Assembly (NCBI GenBank): GCA_940337035.1
Contig: OW679203.1
Coordinates: forward strand, 74,105,061 to 74,169,060
Source of the DNA: Agriotes lineatus
Taxonomy: Eukaryota > Arthropoda > Insecta > Coleoptera > Elateridae
DNA length: 64,000 nt
Direction of reading: 5' to 3'
Part shown: positions 43,390 through 54,819 of the stretch, piece by piece
Layout of the letters: every line of letters begins with the position of its first letter
Position numbering within the stretch: the first letter of the stretch is position 1
The notes under the pieces: generated by a model
Databases searched by the model: none
What the model was told of the DNA's origin: nothing
What the model saw: only the letters and a program-made list of their open reading frames with translations
Made by a program: the position numbers and the translations under genes

Positions 43390-45385
43390 TCATGTAGTAA
43401 AATGCAGTGGCAGCGGGAAATCTTTAAACTGACCTAACGGTCAGCACCAGAAAACAAAGGTGTGCAAGCACGCGTTTGAAATATAACCGCAATTATAATT
43501 GTGCAGTTTTATAATAAATTCGCTGTTGTATATAACACCTTCTATTGAATATATGAAAATGGGACCACTGCAAGTGCCTTTTGCGTCAAAAAGCTTACTT
43601 AACCATCATGTACAGGCTGAACTTAATCTTGGATTCGCAGCGAAATAGACACTGCACTCAATCAATTAATTTGTTTTTTAATCAGAGTATACATAACTGA
43701 CGTTTTTGTACAAGTAAACATATTCGGAACTTATTTGCGTAAATGTATGTACAAGCAAAGTCCTACTGATAATATACCTACTGATTACAATAATAACAGA
43801 TAACACACCAACCTTTTCAACGTTACTCATAAGCCACCGTGGCTATGCAACTTACTACGCTGCGACTTACATCTGCTATGTGTATTCAGTAAGGTGGTAA
43901 TTGAAACAAAGATCATTTTGTTCTAAAAATTGTTATCTACATTTAGTTGCAGGTGTTTTATATTTGACTCTTAAAATAAACGTCTGGATTATCTGATTCC
44001 TCACTGTATTTTTATACGTTTATCACGCTATAGAAATACGTACATTGCTATAGATAGGCCCCAATATACGCATTTTATAATTGATTTAATATTGCAAGGT
44101 ATGTAAAATAGAGCGTATGAAAAGAACAGAAATAAAAATAATTCTTGACTTGAAATACGAATCTTGAGACTCAAATTGGAATTATACACAAACATTTTCA
44201 AGGCGACCCCTGTGGAAACGTCCTTTAAGGCTAATTTATAAAATAATAATCCTGTTGTCCGATTGTTTTCACTCTAGGTATTGAGCAAATTTGAGTTGCC
44301 TCCCTAATTAAAACTTTGGAAATACAGTAAATAAGACTATGGTGGTCTTTAAACATTAAACAGATCACTTATCAATTTATGGATTCATAGAAAAAATGGC
44401 AACAACTGAAGATTTCTTACAAAAGTGACATTAGGGGACTCAAACTTAATAATAAAGTTTGATTTACGTGCTAGTCGATGTTAAGAATTGTAGATAAATA
44501 ATTTAGTTTAAAATTATATATTAGTTTTGTTAATAGGTAGCCCTAATTTTACCTTATAAAAGGATATTTGTTTAGAAATAAATAAATTTCGCTGATGTAA
44601 CAGTTACGATTTAAGATATCTCAGTCTGATCACATGGTAATGGTGCGAAATCCATTTATGCATGGTAGTAAGCCAGTATTTGATATTTCATAGCTTAACT
44701 TTAAGTTTAAAGTTGATTTAAGTATTTAAATTTGTTAAGCACTGAGCTAGCGACCTGTAAACTGGACATTGGTGGGCTTTCATAGTTTCAAATGTGCTTG
44801 GAGATTTGAAAAATTGCAGACGTAATTTAGGGTGTACAAGACGACTTTGGTACTAGTTTGAGACCGTAACAAACATTCATGGAGAAATTTTGAAATGAAT
44901 ATGCTGGTGTCAAAAGTAGGTGATGATTGGTATTGAAACGTAAGGATTTTACGAGCAATTGTAGGTCGCAGTTTATCTTGGACTAAAATAGGGTATCAAA
45001 TAAAAATCTTATACACCTCTAGAATTTGTTGCTTTACTTTCACCGTTCAGTTTGAAACATGCCAAATTATTAGAAACCAATCAGGTGTGAGAATATAAGT
45101 ACAAAAACGCAATTAACAATATTAAGTGTGTTTGTAAAACAGTTGTGATCAAACTGTTTCAAAAGGGAAAGACGTGCTTTGTACGTTTCCTTAAATTAGA
45201 TGTATTTATGTTTAAAAGCCAAAATGTAAATATTTTTGAAATTACTAAGTGTAGTTGACAAGTGTAAAATCTTGAATTTTTCACTATTTGAAGTGATTGA
45301 TCCTGTTGTATCAATACAATGAAAATAATTGAAGCTAATAAGCAAGAGAGCTTAGCCTACGGTAAGTTCACATAAAAGACAAAAT
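43390..45385. other. Gene-free AT-rich interval
   Basis: No gene or repeat recognised. Confidence 0.5.
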
Positions 45386-45387
45386 AA

Positions 45388-45776
45388 TGTATGTATGTAT
45401 GTACGTATGTATTATCTGTAACCTCATTTACTTTGCGGTGTAGAGGCTGGTGCTTTGTGCACTAGCATCTGACGGTACAATGCTCAACTTGTCCCGGATT
45501 CGGGTTACAGAGTTGGAGCGCGCCTTTTGTGCTTGCGCAACAACCATTGTGTACAGTGTGTGTGTGTCTTCGTAATGTGTTGACCTTGTTACTTTATCTC
45601 CTAGGTCTGTGGTTCTGAGTAAAGCACAGTTAATTTGGTGTCCAACTGTGAATGGTCTCACCGAGCCCGATTCCAATCGTCAAGGCTGCGGAAGAATTCC
45701 GACCCCAGCGGGATTCGAACCCAGGACTTGCTTAATGCAAGCCTAGCGCTCGCCCAACTGCGCTACGAAGCTTCTT
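45388..45776 (-). mobile_element. tRNA-derived SINE with (TGTA)n tail, copy 1
   Basis: On the minus strand the head at about 45770-45700 is tRNA-like, with box A tagcgcagttggg and B box gggttcgaatccc. A ~300-bp body follows, ending in a catacatacata microsatellite at the plus-strand left edge. It closely matches 51894-52272. The open frames that cross it are incidental. Confidence 0.85.
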
Positions 45777-45779
45777 CAG

Positions 45780-48185
45780 AAAAATCAACGATATATAAAC
45801 ACATCTCTAAGAGCCATTCAGGAGTCAGCTGATAAAAGCAAAAGAAGGTAGCAGGATTTGAGAAACTAAACGAGGCAAGGAAAATGAGGAAGTCTAGGAA
45901 GTATGCATTTCAAGGTTTGGGGTTTGCTGTCCTCGCGGAGGCGAGCTTCGAGTGCGACAACAATAATTGCCATCTTACTGTTCTAACGACGAAATTAGGT
46001 TGCGGTCATTCTAGCGGCACCTAGTGTGCCAGAAACTTAAATGGTTAAGCGTAGCTACGGTAAGTTTAAATTACACAAGCGTGAGAGAGAGCCTGTAGTT
46101 TTAATTGTATTTTGCCTGTTTAAAAGCAGCCGTTGACGTAGTGCTTTCTGGGAACAAAGCTGTTCTTGTTAGGTTCAGTGCTGTATCTCATTTAGGTTAT
46201 AAAATTGAAGCAGAAAATGGTTTAAAATTTTAGGTTGCCAGTTGATTACCTATATATTTGTCATTTCTTGACTCAAAGAAAAGTGTTTATTTGTTTGATA
46301 GAATGTTATTAATTAACCGTGACCTCACAATAGAACAATTTTTCTAGGTTTAACAAGTTAACAGATTAAGTCAGCCACGTATCTGGAGTGTGAGCAATGA
46401 TGGAACCCCATTTTATGGCTATCAGTCTTTATACAATTATATAGAACAGGAAGAAAAGAAATAAGTGATTTTATTTATTTTTAGACTTTGAACATTTTTC
46501 CGTTAATCGGTTTTATTATTTAATTATTTTTCAACCAAGATATTCAAAGTAGCAATAATTTTGCTTACAAACCACAAATGTGTCAGTAATATGTACTTGT
46601 GCTCTGTACTTAATGCTGCATGCAAAGAGCATAGAAATGAACGAATTGGAACGTGGATCAATACAAACTGACAAATAAAACACATCTGCAAGCTTCACAA
46701 AGTTCGTGTTTTATTTATACAAATTTATGTAATAATAAAAAACTGAAACATATATTTATATCACATACATTTAACGTGACTCTGTCGCATTATTGTGATG
46801 GTTTCCGTTCATAAAATTCTAAATAAGCCGTTATTTATTGTACATTCTCAACACAATTATTACAATACATAATTGCACGTTAGCATGCCACGCGACAGGA
46901 TGTTCAAATGTTATAAGCACTCCATACAGTGGTACCCTATTATTAAATTCTTATTGTTATAGAACTTAAAAATACCAACGGCGAGTTAACATAACACACA
47001 TTTCTGATAATATTTCAAACGAAGAACATTTATTGATTAAAATAAGACAAGAATTGGAAGTTAAAGTGCATAACCAAAAATCTCTTTTCGTGGAGTAACA
47101 GCTATTTAAACATGTACTGGATTGGTCCACCATTTCGATGTCTGACAATATTTAATCTGAACTGAAACAGCAGAATATATTTTCTAATGAAATTTGCAGA
47201 AATGTTTGGCTCCACCTACTCTATTCTGTCAAGAAGTTGTCATAAGTTCTCAGCAGGCACTTTGTCATCCATGAACATTTTCTTGGAGAGCATTCTACAT
47301 TAACTAATTCCAATGATTGAATATGGAAAGTTTGGTGGCTCTTCATTGGCCCTAATAATCTAGAAAAAAATCCGCTAATCAAGTTGATTTTAAGCAACTC
47401 CTGTACATTGTCCAGGATGAAAACATAGCAACCAAAATAATAAAGTTATGTAATAAAATCATGTAATGTTATTTAATACTGTTAAGATATTTATTTCTTT
47501 TAAAGTCGGCCTACTAGGTACAACTAAAATGCTATTTGTCGTGCCCCGAAAACCGAATATTTCGACTAAAAAGTTTTGAAATTCCTAACATCGCTGTTTT
47601 CCAGGATTAAGCAGTCAAATTTGGCAAACATATTACATAACGATCACCGAAATAAAAGCGGTTTCAACGAAGGTTATCGATGATCATTGGAGGTTGAGAT
47701 GGATGTCGATGAGGATACTCTGCAACTCTGAGATTGGAAGGAAGTTGTAACACGGCCTAGCCCCACAAACTACTAGGTTATTACGTTACAATGCAATGGT
47801 TCGCTAGCTTATTCAGTCGGTGAGCTATGAGACTCTATTAACTTCGTCAATGCAGCTAAGGGCAGCTAATATTCTTTGAGGTCAGCTCTTTCTCACCTGA
47901 AATATTGTACTTAGAAATGCAAACACCAATGGTAATAAAAACCCAACAGTTTACATGAATACATATAATCTGCAAGAAAATGATAGACACACAAATACAT
48001 GCAAGCAAATACATATATCTTTTTACTTAAAATAATGTATAGAAATTATCTGTTAGTTCTGAATTTAATGTTGTCAACCACAAATGACTTAAGTACAAAT
48101 CTAACAGTGGTAATGTCTACCGACCGCCTAATTAAATATGGTTGCAGTAACAATTATTTAACAAGGTTGAGTGGAAGAACAGGTG
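45780..48185. other. Gene-free AT-rich interval
   Basis: No gene recognised. It holds only short frames without motifs and AT-rich sequence. Confidence 0.45.
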
Positions 48186-48189
48186 TTTC

Positions 48190-48315
48190 ATAACACCTGA
48201 ACTCCGCCTTTGTCACACATTTTTTTTCCCTTAATTTTTGTTTGTGTTATAATGTAAATATTTGAAGTTGCTTGTGTGACAATAAAGTCCATTATTATTA
48301 TTATTATTATTATTA
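48190..48315 (+). mobile_element. 3' end of an unidentified retroelement with (ATT)n tail
   Basis: gtgtgacaataaagtcc leads into about eight ATT repeats (48291-48315). An AATAAA-containing end followed by a trinucleotide tail is the typical 3' terminus of LINEs or their SINE partners. No coding part is attached. Confidence 0.45.
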
Positions 48316-49070
48316 AAACTCCCACTGAGAAAATGTATTAATTAAATACTTAATGTTCAGCTATTCGTGCAAGACAAACTTCACGAGCTCGAGGTATAAA
48401 GTAATTCCGCACACCAATAAATTTAAGACGAAGTTGTCTCCTCGATGCTTGGAAACCCGTTCCGCCGAGTCAGCAAATGACGTGATGTCGGTGTAATGAT
48501 TGCCGGTACTTCCCCGTTATCAGGCAGTGAACTCCTCGCTCATAATTGCTCAATGGTTCATTAAAACAATTATTAACAATGTTGTAATTGTTTTCTGATC
48601 TCGTAGCGCGGTTTCAAGTAGGACTAACCTGGTTTTACTCCTTCCAACAAGTAGCCAGGAAACAGCTGCTTGCTGGATGCTGGGGCGAAATTGCTGCGTC
48701 GAGCGGTGTCTTGGAACACTGCTGGCTAACCTCCAATGTGCTATTTCACTTTGATAGCTTGCTCCTTGACTAAACATGCACGTCCCCAGTGGTGGACACA
48801 CGCAAGCCCTCAAAAACACTGCTTTAAAAAGTCCACCGGCGGTCTTTGCCCATTCACAAACTTGAGCGCGAATGAGTTCGCTTGAGGGCCCCAGCGTCGT
48901 TTCGATTCCGCTCTTCTTTGTTCCCCCGGGTTAGCACATTCCTTCACGTGGCACTAGCGCGTTCGCACTGGGAACTCTATAGTCCGCGGTCGCCTGCACA
49001 GCGTTTCTTACTTATAATGCGATGCTACTTGAATATGACATAATAACACATACTGACAGGATTTATTACT
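48316..49070. other. Gene-free interval, locally GC-richer
   Basis: 48480-49010 is less AT-rich than its surroundings and contains Alu-like simple motifs but no box A/B pair, ORF of note or inverted repeat that I can identify. Confidence 0.4.
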
Positions 49071-49074
49071 AATT

Positions 49075-50760
49075 GGGTATATAATAAAAAGGTACGATAT
49101 AGGTCAATACATGTGGCACGAATTGGCCCGTTTCAAAGTCCAATTAGGTCGCAAGCGGACGGAACTAATTCAGATGTTGGAATGGGATAGAGCGATGAAG
49201 TATATAAAACACGAGTCAGTGGTGGGGATAAATAGAGATATCTAGGTGTAGATGAAGGTGCCAGAATAACAGCCTTAAAAGCTCCCCCAAAGTACAGAAG
49301 AATTGCACTTCTTCTGTGAATAGAGTCCAGGCATCCTTGGGACCCAGTTCAGAGTGGAAGTAAAATGGATTCTCAAATAGATAACGAAGGTGGTGACCTC
49401 TAATATCGTTTCAGAGTGTCAGAGCGACGTGGGTCTGCTGTGGCGATGAGAAATTTTGTACATGATGGCTTGGGTTTTGTTGGGATTGGGTTTGAATGCA
49501 ACCAACGTTTAGGTCTTAGAAGTAAAGCAGATAGAAAATTGGAGGCGCGGGCAGTACTGATGGCTGTGCCCCAGTTGACAGTGCAATCTGCTTTCTGAGA
49601 AAGCTAAACTCGTGAGTTGATAGAGAGAGAAATGTCAGCGCAGAAGGTAATACAGAATAGTGGAGAGACCCCTATCCTTTGGGAGAACTATGACCTGCTG
49701 CTGGCGGGAGGTGAGGTAGCAGTTGATGATACGAACGAAGAGTGGTGGATATGGAAATGCAAAACTTTTGCTAGAAGTTTTTCATGACAGACGGAGTCAA
49801 AAGCTCCTGAGCTGTCCAGTATTATGGTGAGGAAATATTTTCCGAAATTTATGGCAAGAGTAATGTCGGTATGGTGCTGGAAGTTGAGGATAACGTTGTT
49901 TTGTTAATTTGAGGGTTCTGGTGCGGATGAAATGCCGGCAGAGGCGCAGCTTCTTGCTGATGAAGGCGACCACTTGTTGGTTTTTATGATAGCGACCGAT
50001 AGCTGCGAAAAGATCTACTGCGACGACAACCTCCCGGGTGTAAGTGGAAGAGGAGGTGTTCCGAAGACGGCCCTCTCGTAGCCCCCAACAATCCTCCCAG
50101 AGGGTGGTTTTGCAGTCACGGATAGTTCTAAAACCCTGTGGGGCTGCTGCTGGGGGGAAATAGTCGATGGTGTTGTAACTTACGATGGTGGCTTTAGCGG
50201 TAGAATGTCAAGCCAGTCGATCTATAACCAGAATGTGATCAATTATAGAACAGCACAAATGTGCAATGAAGATGGGAGCTTGGTTGCGGATCCAAAAGAA
50301 GTCCAGAAGAAGAAGGTAGTTGAAGAAATGGGCGTTTTTGGTGCTAGTAACAATGTCTCCGAGGGCGGGGCTTCCCGTTAAAGTTTCCTATGGTTATGAA
50401 CCTACGGTGTGCTGCGGAAAATTAAAGAATGTCTTTCGGAAGCAAATGATCAGAGAAGATGTAGATGCTGAATTCGTGGCAGAGACCCAGCGGCGTGTGG
50501 ATGATCTCTCAGCATTGAATATTGGAAAATAATCTCGGGAATTTTAAGAACAAACATGGCGTGTAATTGTTGAAGGCAAAAGCGACATCCGCTCGACTCC
50601 CCAGAGACGTCCTAGTGAAGGATCTGAAATTTCACAAGATTGTGAAGGTTTCAGGGGGGGGGGGGGCTTGGTGGTAAGAGGACGTGGGTGTTCTCCGTTT
50701 AGAAAAGATACTTGATGAGGGGCCGCTTTCTGGCCCATTTTTGTGATATGTAGATACACA
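49075..50760 (-). pseudogene. Decayed LINE (endonuclease and RT), minus strand
   Basis: Read leftward: an endonuclease-like IGNFNGKPRPRRH (~50380), then LSDLSRS-type debris, QVVAFISKKLRLCRHFI (~49985), NFGKYFLTIILDSSGAFDSV (~49830; catalytic Asp block), FVRIINCYLTSRQQQVIV (~49720), FKPNPNKTQAIMY (~49490) and LRIHFTSTLNWVPR (~49360). Frames change repeatedly and stops are frequent. The order matches a CR1/L2-like element. The 3' end is near 49075-49130. A G13 homopolymer lies at 50654-50666. Confidence 0.6.
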
Positions 50761-51893
50761 ATCGACTTTTAGTTAAATGTATTGTAATGGTTTTTCGTGT
50801 AAGGGTTTGCTATCAGATTAAAAAAAAGTTAAACCAATACACTATTAAATTACAAAGATGAATTTAAGTATTAGAAGGATATCAAAATTATTAATATGTA
50901 TTTGGTAAAGACATGAAATAAAATTAAAACTAAATTAAATAATGCTATATAAGAAACAGAAAGCTTTCAACATACTTTAATTATTATCTGAAATAAAGTG
51001 GAGGACTAATAACAAATACCTATTCGAGAAATATCATTCTAAATAGTGGGTGTTAAATAAATATGATACAGATTATATAGAGTGTTCGACTTTAAAGTAT
51101 AGGCAAAACAATATCACTGAGGAGATAATATTAATTATTGGTGTGTAAAATAATGTTGGACAAAAAAGAATGTAATACCTTTGTAATCGGAAATATTTTC
51201 TAAAATAAACCCTTTATAAAAAAGTTTAATCTGTTTGGAATGCAAAGGGTTGCGAATTAAAATAAAATTTTAAAAGATTTGAAGATGTGGAGATGGTAAA
51301 GAGAAGAAAGGATGTGGTGAGAATGCCATATGTAATACAGTTATAATCGACAAAAGAAATTTATGGAATTGGATGCAGAACTAAGTGTATTGTCAATCAA
51401 TTACATATGAATTGGATAATATGAAATGGTTTTATTGGAAGTGTTTTACATCGAGTTTGTTAGCAGAGTGAGCGTCTTGTGGTGTGGATAGGTTTTTCAT
51501 TTGCTGGAGTTGTAATTCGCCAAGCTTGTTATTGAAGTGACGTCTTGTAACTTGCATCTAGTCGAAGTTCGTGATACTAGGTCGTCGATGGCTTGGGAAT
51601 TTTGGAAGGAAGACGTGGAAGGCGTTTGCTGCTGATCAGTTTTTGGCAGTTCTGTTGGAGAAAAGTGGTAGGTGCCTTGTCATGTTTGGCTGGGAAGTTT
51701 TTGCGGTTCTTGGTGTTTGGTTAAGTTTCTACTGGGATTTGTCTGGACGTTGGGGGATTTCTGTGAGACTACCGGAATTATTTGGCTTGCTAAAGGAGAG
51801 TATCGAAGTCCATGGATAGGTGACAAGCTACAGGTAAAAGCTGAAAGAAAAATATAAAAAGAGTGAAGTGAGGTAATTTTCAAGAGGAGAATA
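50761..51893. other. Gene-free AT-rich interval
   Basis: No gene recognised. Frames of 61-82 codons near 51570-51870 overlap in several phases and lack motifs. Confidence 0.45.
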
Positions 51894-52272
51894 ATTGTAT
51901 GTATGTATGTATAATCTGTAACCTCGATTACCTTCCGGTGTAGAGGCTGGTGCTTTATGCGCTGGCATCTGGCGGTAGAATGCTCAACTTGACCCGGATT
52001 CGGGTTACAGAGTTGGAGCGCGCCGTTGGTGCTCGCGCAACAACCATTGTGTAATGTGTGTGTCTTGCTGATGTGTTGACCTTGTTACTCTATTTCTTAG
52101 GTCTGTGGTTCTGAGTAGAGCACAGTTAATTTGGTGCCCAACTGTGGATGGTCTCACCGAGCCCGATTCCAATCGCCAAGGCTACGGAAAAATTCCGACC
52201 TTTGCGGGATTCGAACCGAGGATTTGCTGAATGCAAGACTGGTGCTTACCCATCTGCGCCACGCGGCTGCTC
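51894..52272 (-). mobile_element. tRNA-derived SINE with (TGTA)n tail, copy 2
   Basis: Same family and orientation as 45388-45776. The tRNA-like head lies at about 52265-52195, with B box ggttcgaatccc and box A-like gtggcgcagatggg; the tail is the tgtatgtatgta microsatellite. Flanks agaggagaata (51883-51893) and agaggggaata (52273-52283) form an 11-bp TSD with one mismatch. Confidence 0.85.
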
Positions 52273-52739
52273 AGAGGGGAATACTTACTATTTAATATTT
52301 GTTGACAAGAAATGTAGCGAGGAGGTATTTGTAATTGATTTTGTACTTGCATAATTTAAAGTGACATTGACAGATGTACAAGTTGTCACGAAATTGAAAA
52401 ATTTACTTTCAGGAATAAAAGCAGTGTTGATTATGAGCGAATCCGATCTGTGTTTTCAGTTAAGAGTAAATGTTTTCTACCTGAGCTAGAAATATTGAAT
52501 AATATTGATAATTCATAATTTATAAAAGGGTAAATGGGTTACTTAAATCCATTTTAAAAGAGAATTGATTGAAAATAAGCTAACGTATAGTAAAAGTCAG
52601 ACGTAATAGCTAAAAAATAATAAATATTGTTATAACATAAAAACATTTACATAAATAAAAACCGTTTTAACATAAATGTCGCCGCAACGTGGAGCCTGAA
52701 CAGTATACTCCTAACTAGTTTTGTATTGCTTCTGCTAAA

Positions 52740-53280
52740 TACTATAATTCTTGTTCCTGTTGATGCTAAGACCCACTTTCTGTTCAAATATAAGTGCTTA
52801 CAGTTTCTGTTTGCCTTCGGCAATTGACACCGTGTCGTAAATTTATCTAATGTTATTGTTCACCACTGCGTTCATTTTCACACCTTTTGCCCTTTTGTGT
52901 AGCAATGTTCTAATTATATGTCCTTCGTATACGTTAAATAATACTGGCAATAAGATAAACCCTTGTCGAACAACACATTTAATGCTAATGTATTCCGTTA
53001 TTTCATTCTCCAACCCAACAGCTTTCGATTCTTACAGAGGTTGCGGATGATTTTGATGTCACTTCTATTCAGTCCCACCTAATATTTTCTATATTTTGTA
53101 TCTCTTTTCACTCTGTATTTCATAATGGCAAGAACTTCGTCATCTACTATATTTCTAGATATCCCAATGGTCCATCACATTCAAAAGGCTTTCCTATATA
53201 TCGTTCCCAAAACTTCGTTCTTTTTTCTAATTCTAGTTCCAACATGGCACCTTTATTTACTGATATTGTTTACTGTACAC
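52740..53280 (-). pseudogene. RT fragment of a decayed LINE, minus strand
   Basis: Read leftward from about 53060: the frame runs through ENEITEYISIKCVVRQGF (RT block around RQG), LLPVLFNVYEGHIIRTLL, RAKGVKMNAVVNNN, a damaged palm (IYDTVSIAEG in place of YADDT.LIAES) and EQKVGLSINRNKN. Further upstream residues to 53280 are more decayed. This is the central RT of an insect endonuclease-RT LINE. Endonuclease and C-terminus are absent. Confidence 0.6.
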
Positions 53281-53394
53281 TTTTAAATGTCCCTTAACTT
53301 TTTTCATTTTTGCATCAATTTCTCTATTTTCAACTTCTCCACATCTTTCCTCTCAGAATCTCCATTTATTTGTCATTTTCGCGTCTTCCATTTT

Positions 53395-53650
53395 TACTTC
53401 CCTCGTCTAAAAGACGAAGGAAGTATTGTAATCACGAAAAAATCACTTTTCGAGATTTCTTCAGATCTTCACGCTTCAGGGTCCCTAGATGACGAAAAAC
53501 AGGTTTCTCAATTCCGTCTGTCTGTCGGTCTGTCTGTTGGCGGTATAACTCAAAAACTATTTGTCGGGGAACACAATATTTTGCATACAATTATATATCT
53601 ACCTGGAATGAAAACGAGAAAGTTTCAGACAAATATATACAGGGTGAGCA
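53395..53650 (+). repeat. Probable dispersed non-coding repeat
   Basis: cttccctcgtctaaaagacg, followed by aaggaagtattg, forms a short inverted motif. It is followed by ctgtctgtcggtctgtctgt and ends atacagggtg. The composition is that of an insect MITE-like repeat. The 131-codon frame crossing it has no recognisable domain. Confidence 0.4.
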
Positions 53651-54049
53651 CCTTAAAAAAATACAATTTTGTTAATTTTTGATTTAACTTAGCAATAAAT
53701 ACAAGTATTAACTTGTACATAGCACATATTTTATTCTTACCAAAATGGACCCCAATAGATACAGAATAAATGTTGTACGCTACAAAGAGGAGCAACAAAT
53801 TAGTGTGTTACTTAATACAGCTGCAATGCAGGAATTCGAAAGGTCGGTGCTCCGTAACTCAGGTAGAAATAGCCCGTTCCCTTGCAATATCCCACAAAAC
53901 GTTGGAATTGCATACGCGGTCCAACTGTCCTTCGAATTCGACCACCGCACAGTGGGACCAAAAATACAATTTTTGGCCAAAATTCTCAAAGTTACGGAAT
54001 AGATTTAGAATAATGTCAGGATTTGAGGAAAAATAATTAAAAAATTCCA

Positions 54050-54550
54050 CTTGGTCAAGTGGGGTGTTTTTTAAAGGGTGAAAATGAAAATAAGCATTGA
54101 AAATTCTGATGTTTTGGAATAGTACATATTTATATCTAGAAAGTATAGAAAAAATATTTTAAAAATTCCCTTTATTGAAATAGGGTAGTTTTTAGGGGGT
54201 GAAGGTTAAAATAGCAGACGAAAATTATAAAATTTGAAATTCGTATAGAATATAAGCTGAATATGAATGTAAAAATAGTTTTAAAGATCGTTTTATTAAT
54301 ATAGGGTAGTTTTTAAGGAGTGAAATTTACAATAACAAAAGAGATAATTTTTTTATTTGTCTAGTAGTTCATCTGAAAATAAACATAAAATAGTGAAAAA
54401 CATCTTCTCATTAAAAGAGGGTAGATTTAAAGGGTGAAAATATAATTATAGAGAAAATATGAACTTTTGATTTTGTGTGTAGTTTAGATTGTAAAGAATT
54501 ACAAAAATAATTTAAAAAATCACTTAAATGTAATCTTTAGAGGTGGAAAC
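54050..54550 (+). repeat. Degenerate ~120-bp-period repeats
   Basis: A core of the form tagggtagtttttaaggggtgaaa recurs at about 54057, 54178, 54299, 54415 and 54522, i.e. with 107-121 bp periodicity, separated by AT-rich sequence of little similarity. It lies downstream of the Transib frame and could be its 3' subterminal region; this is inference. Confidence 0.55.
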
Positions 54551-54819
54551 TTAAAATGTTTGAAGAAATTTCTGAAATGTAATTTATGTTAAGTGTATGG
54601 CGTTACACTTAATATAAATTACGTAATAACATTAAATCATAAAAATTTAAAAAAAACACGTTAGAATGAGTAAAAATGCAAATTTATAAAATCAAAGACA
54701 TACATAAGAAACTTACAATAGAAAATACATATTAAAGAGAAAAAAAATAAGACGCTATAACATCTAAAATTTTTTTTACATATTTACAATATTTTCAAAA
54801 ATTAAGGGGTTTATGTAGC

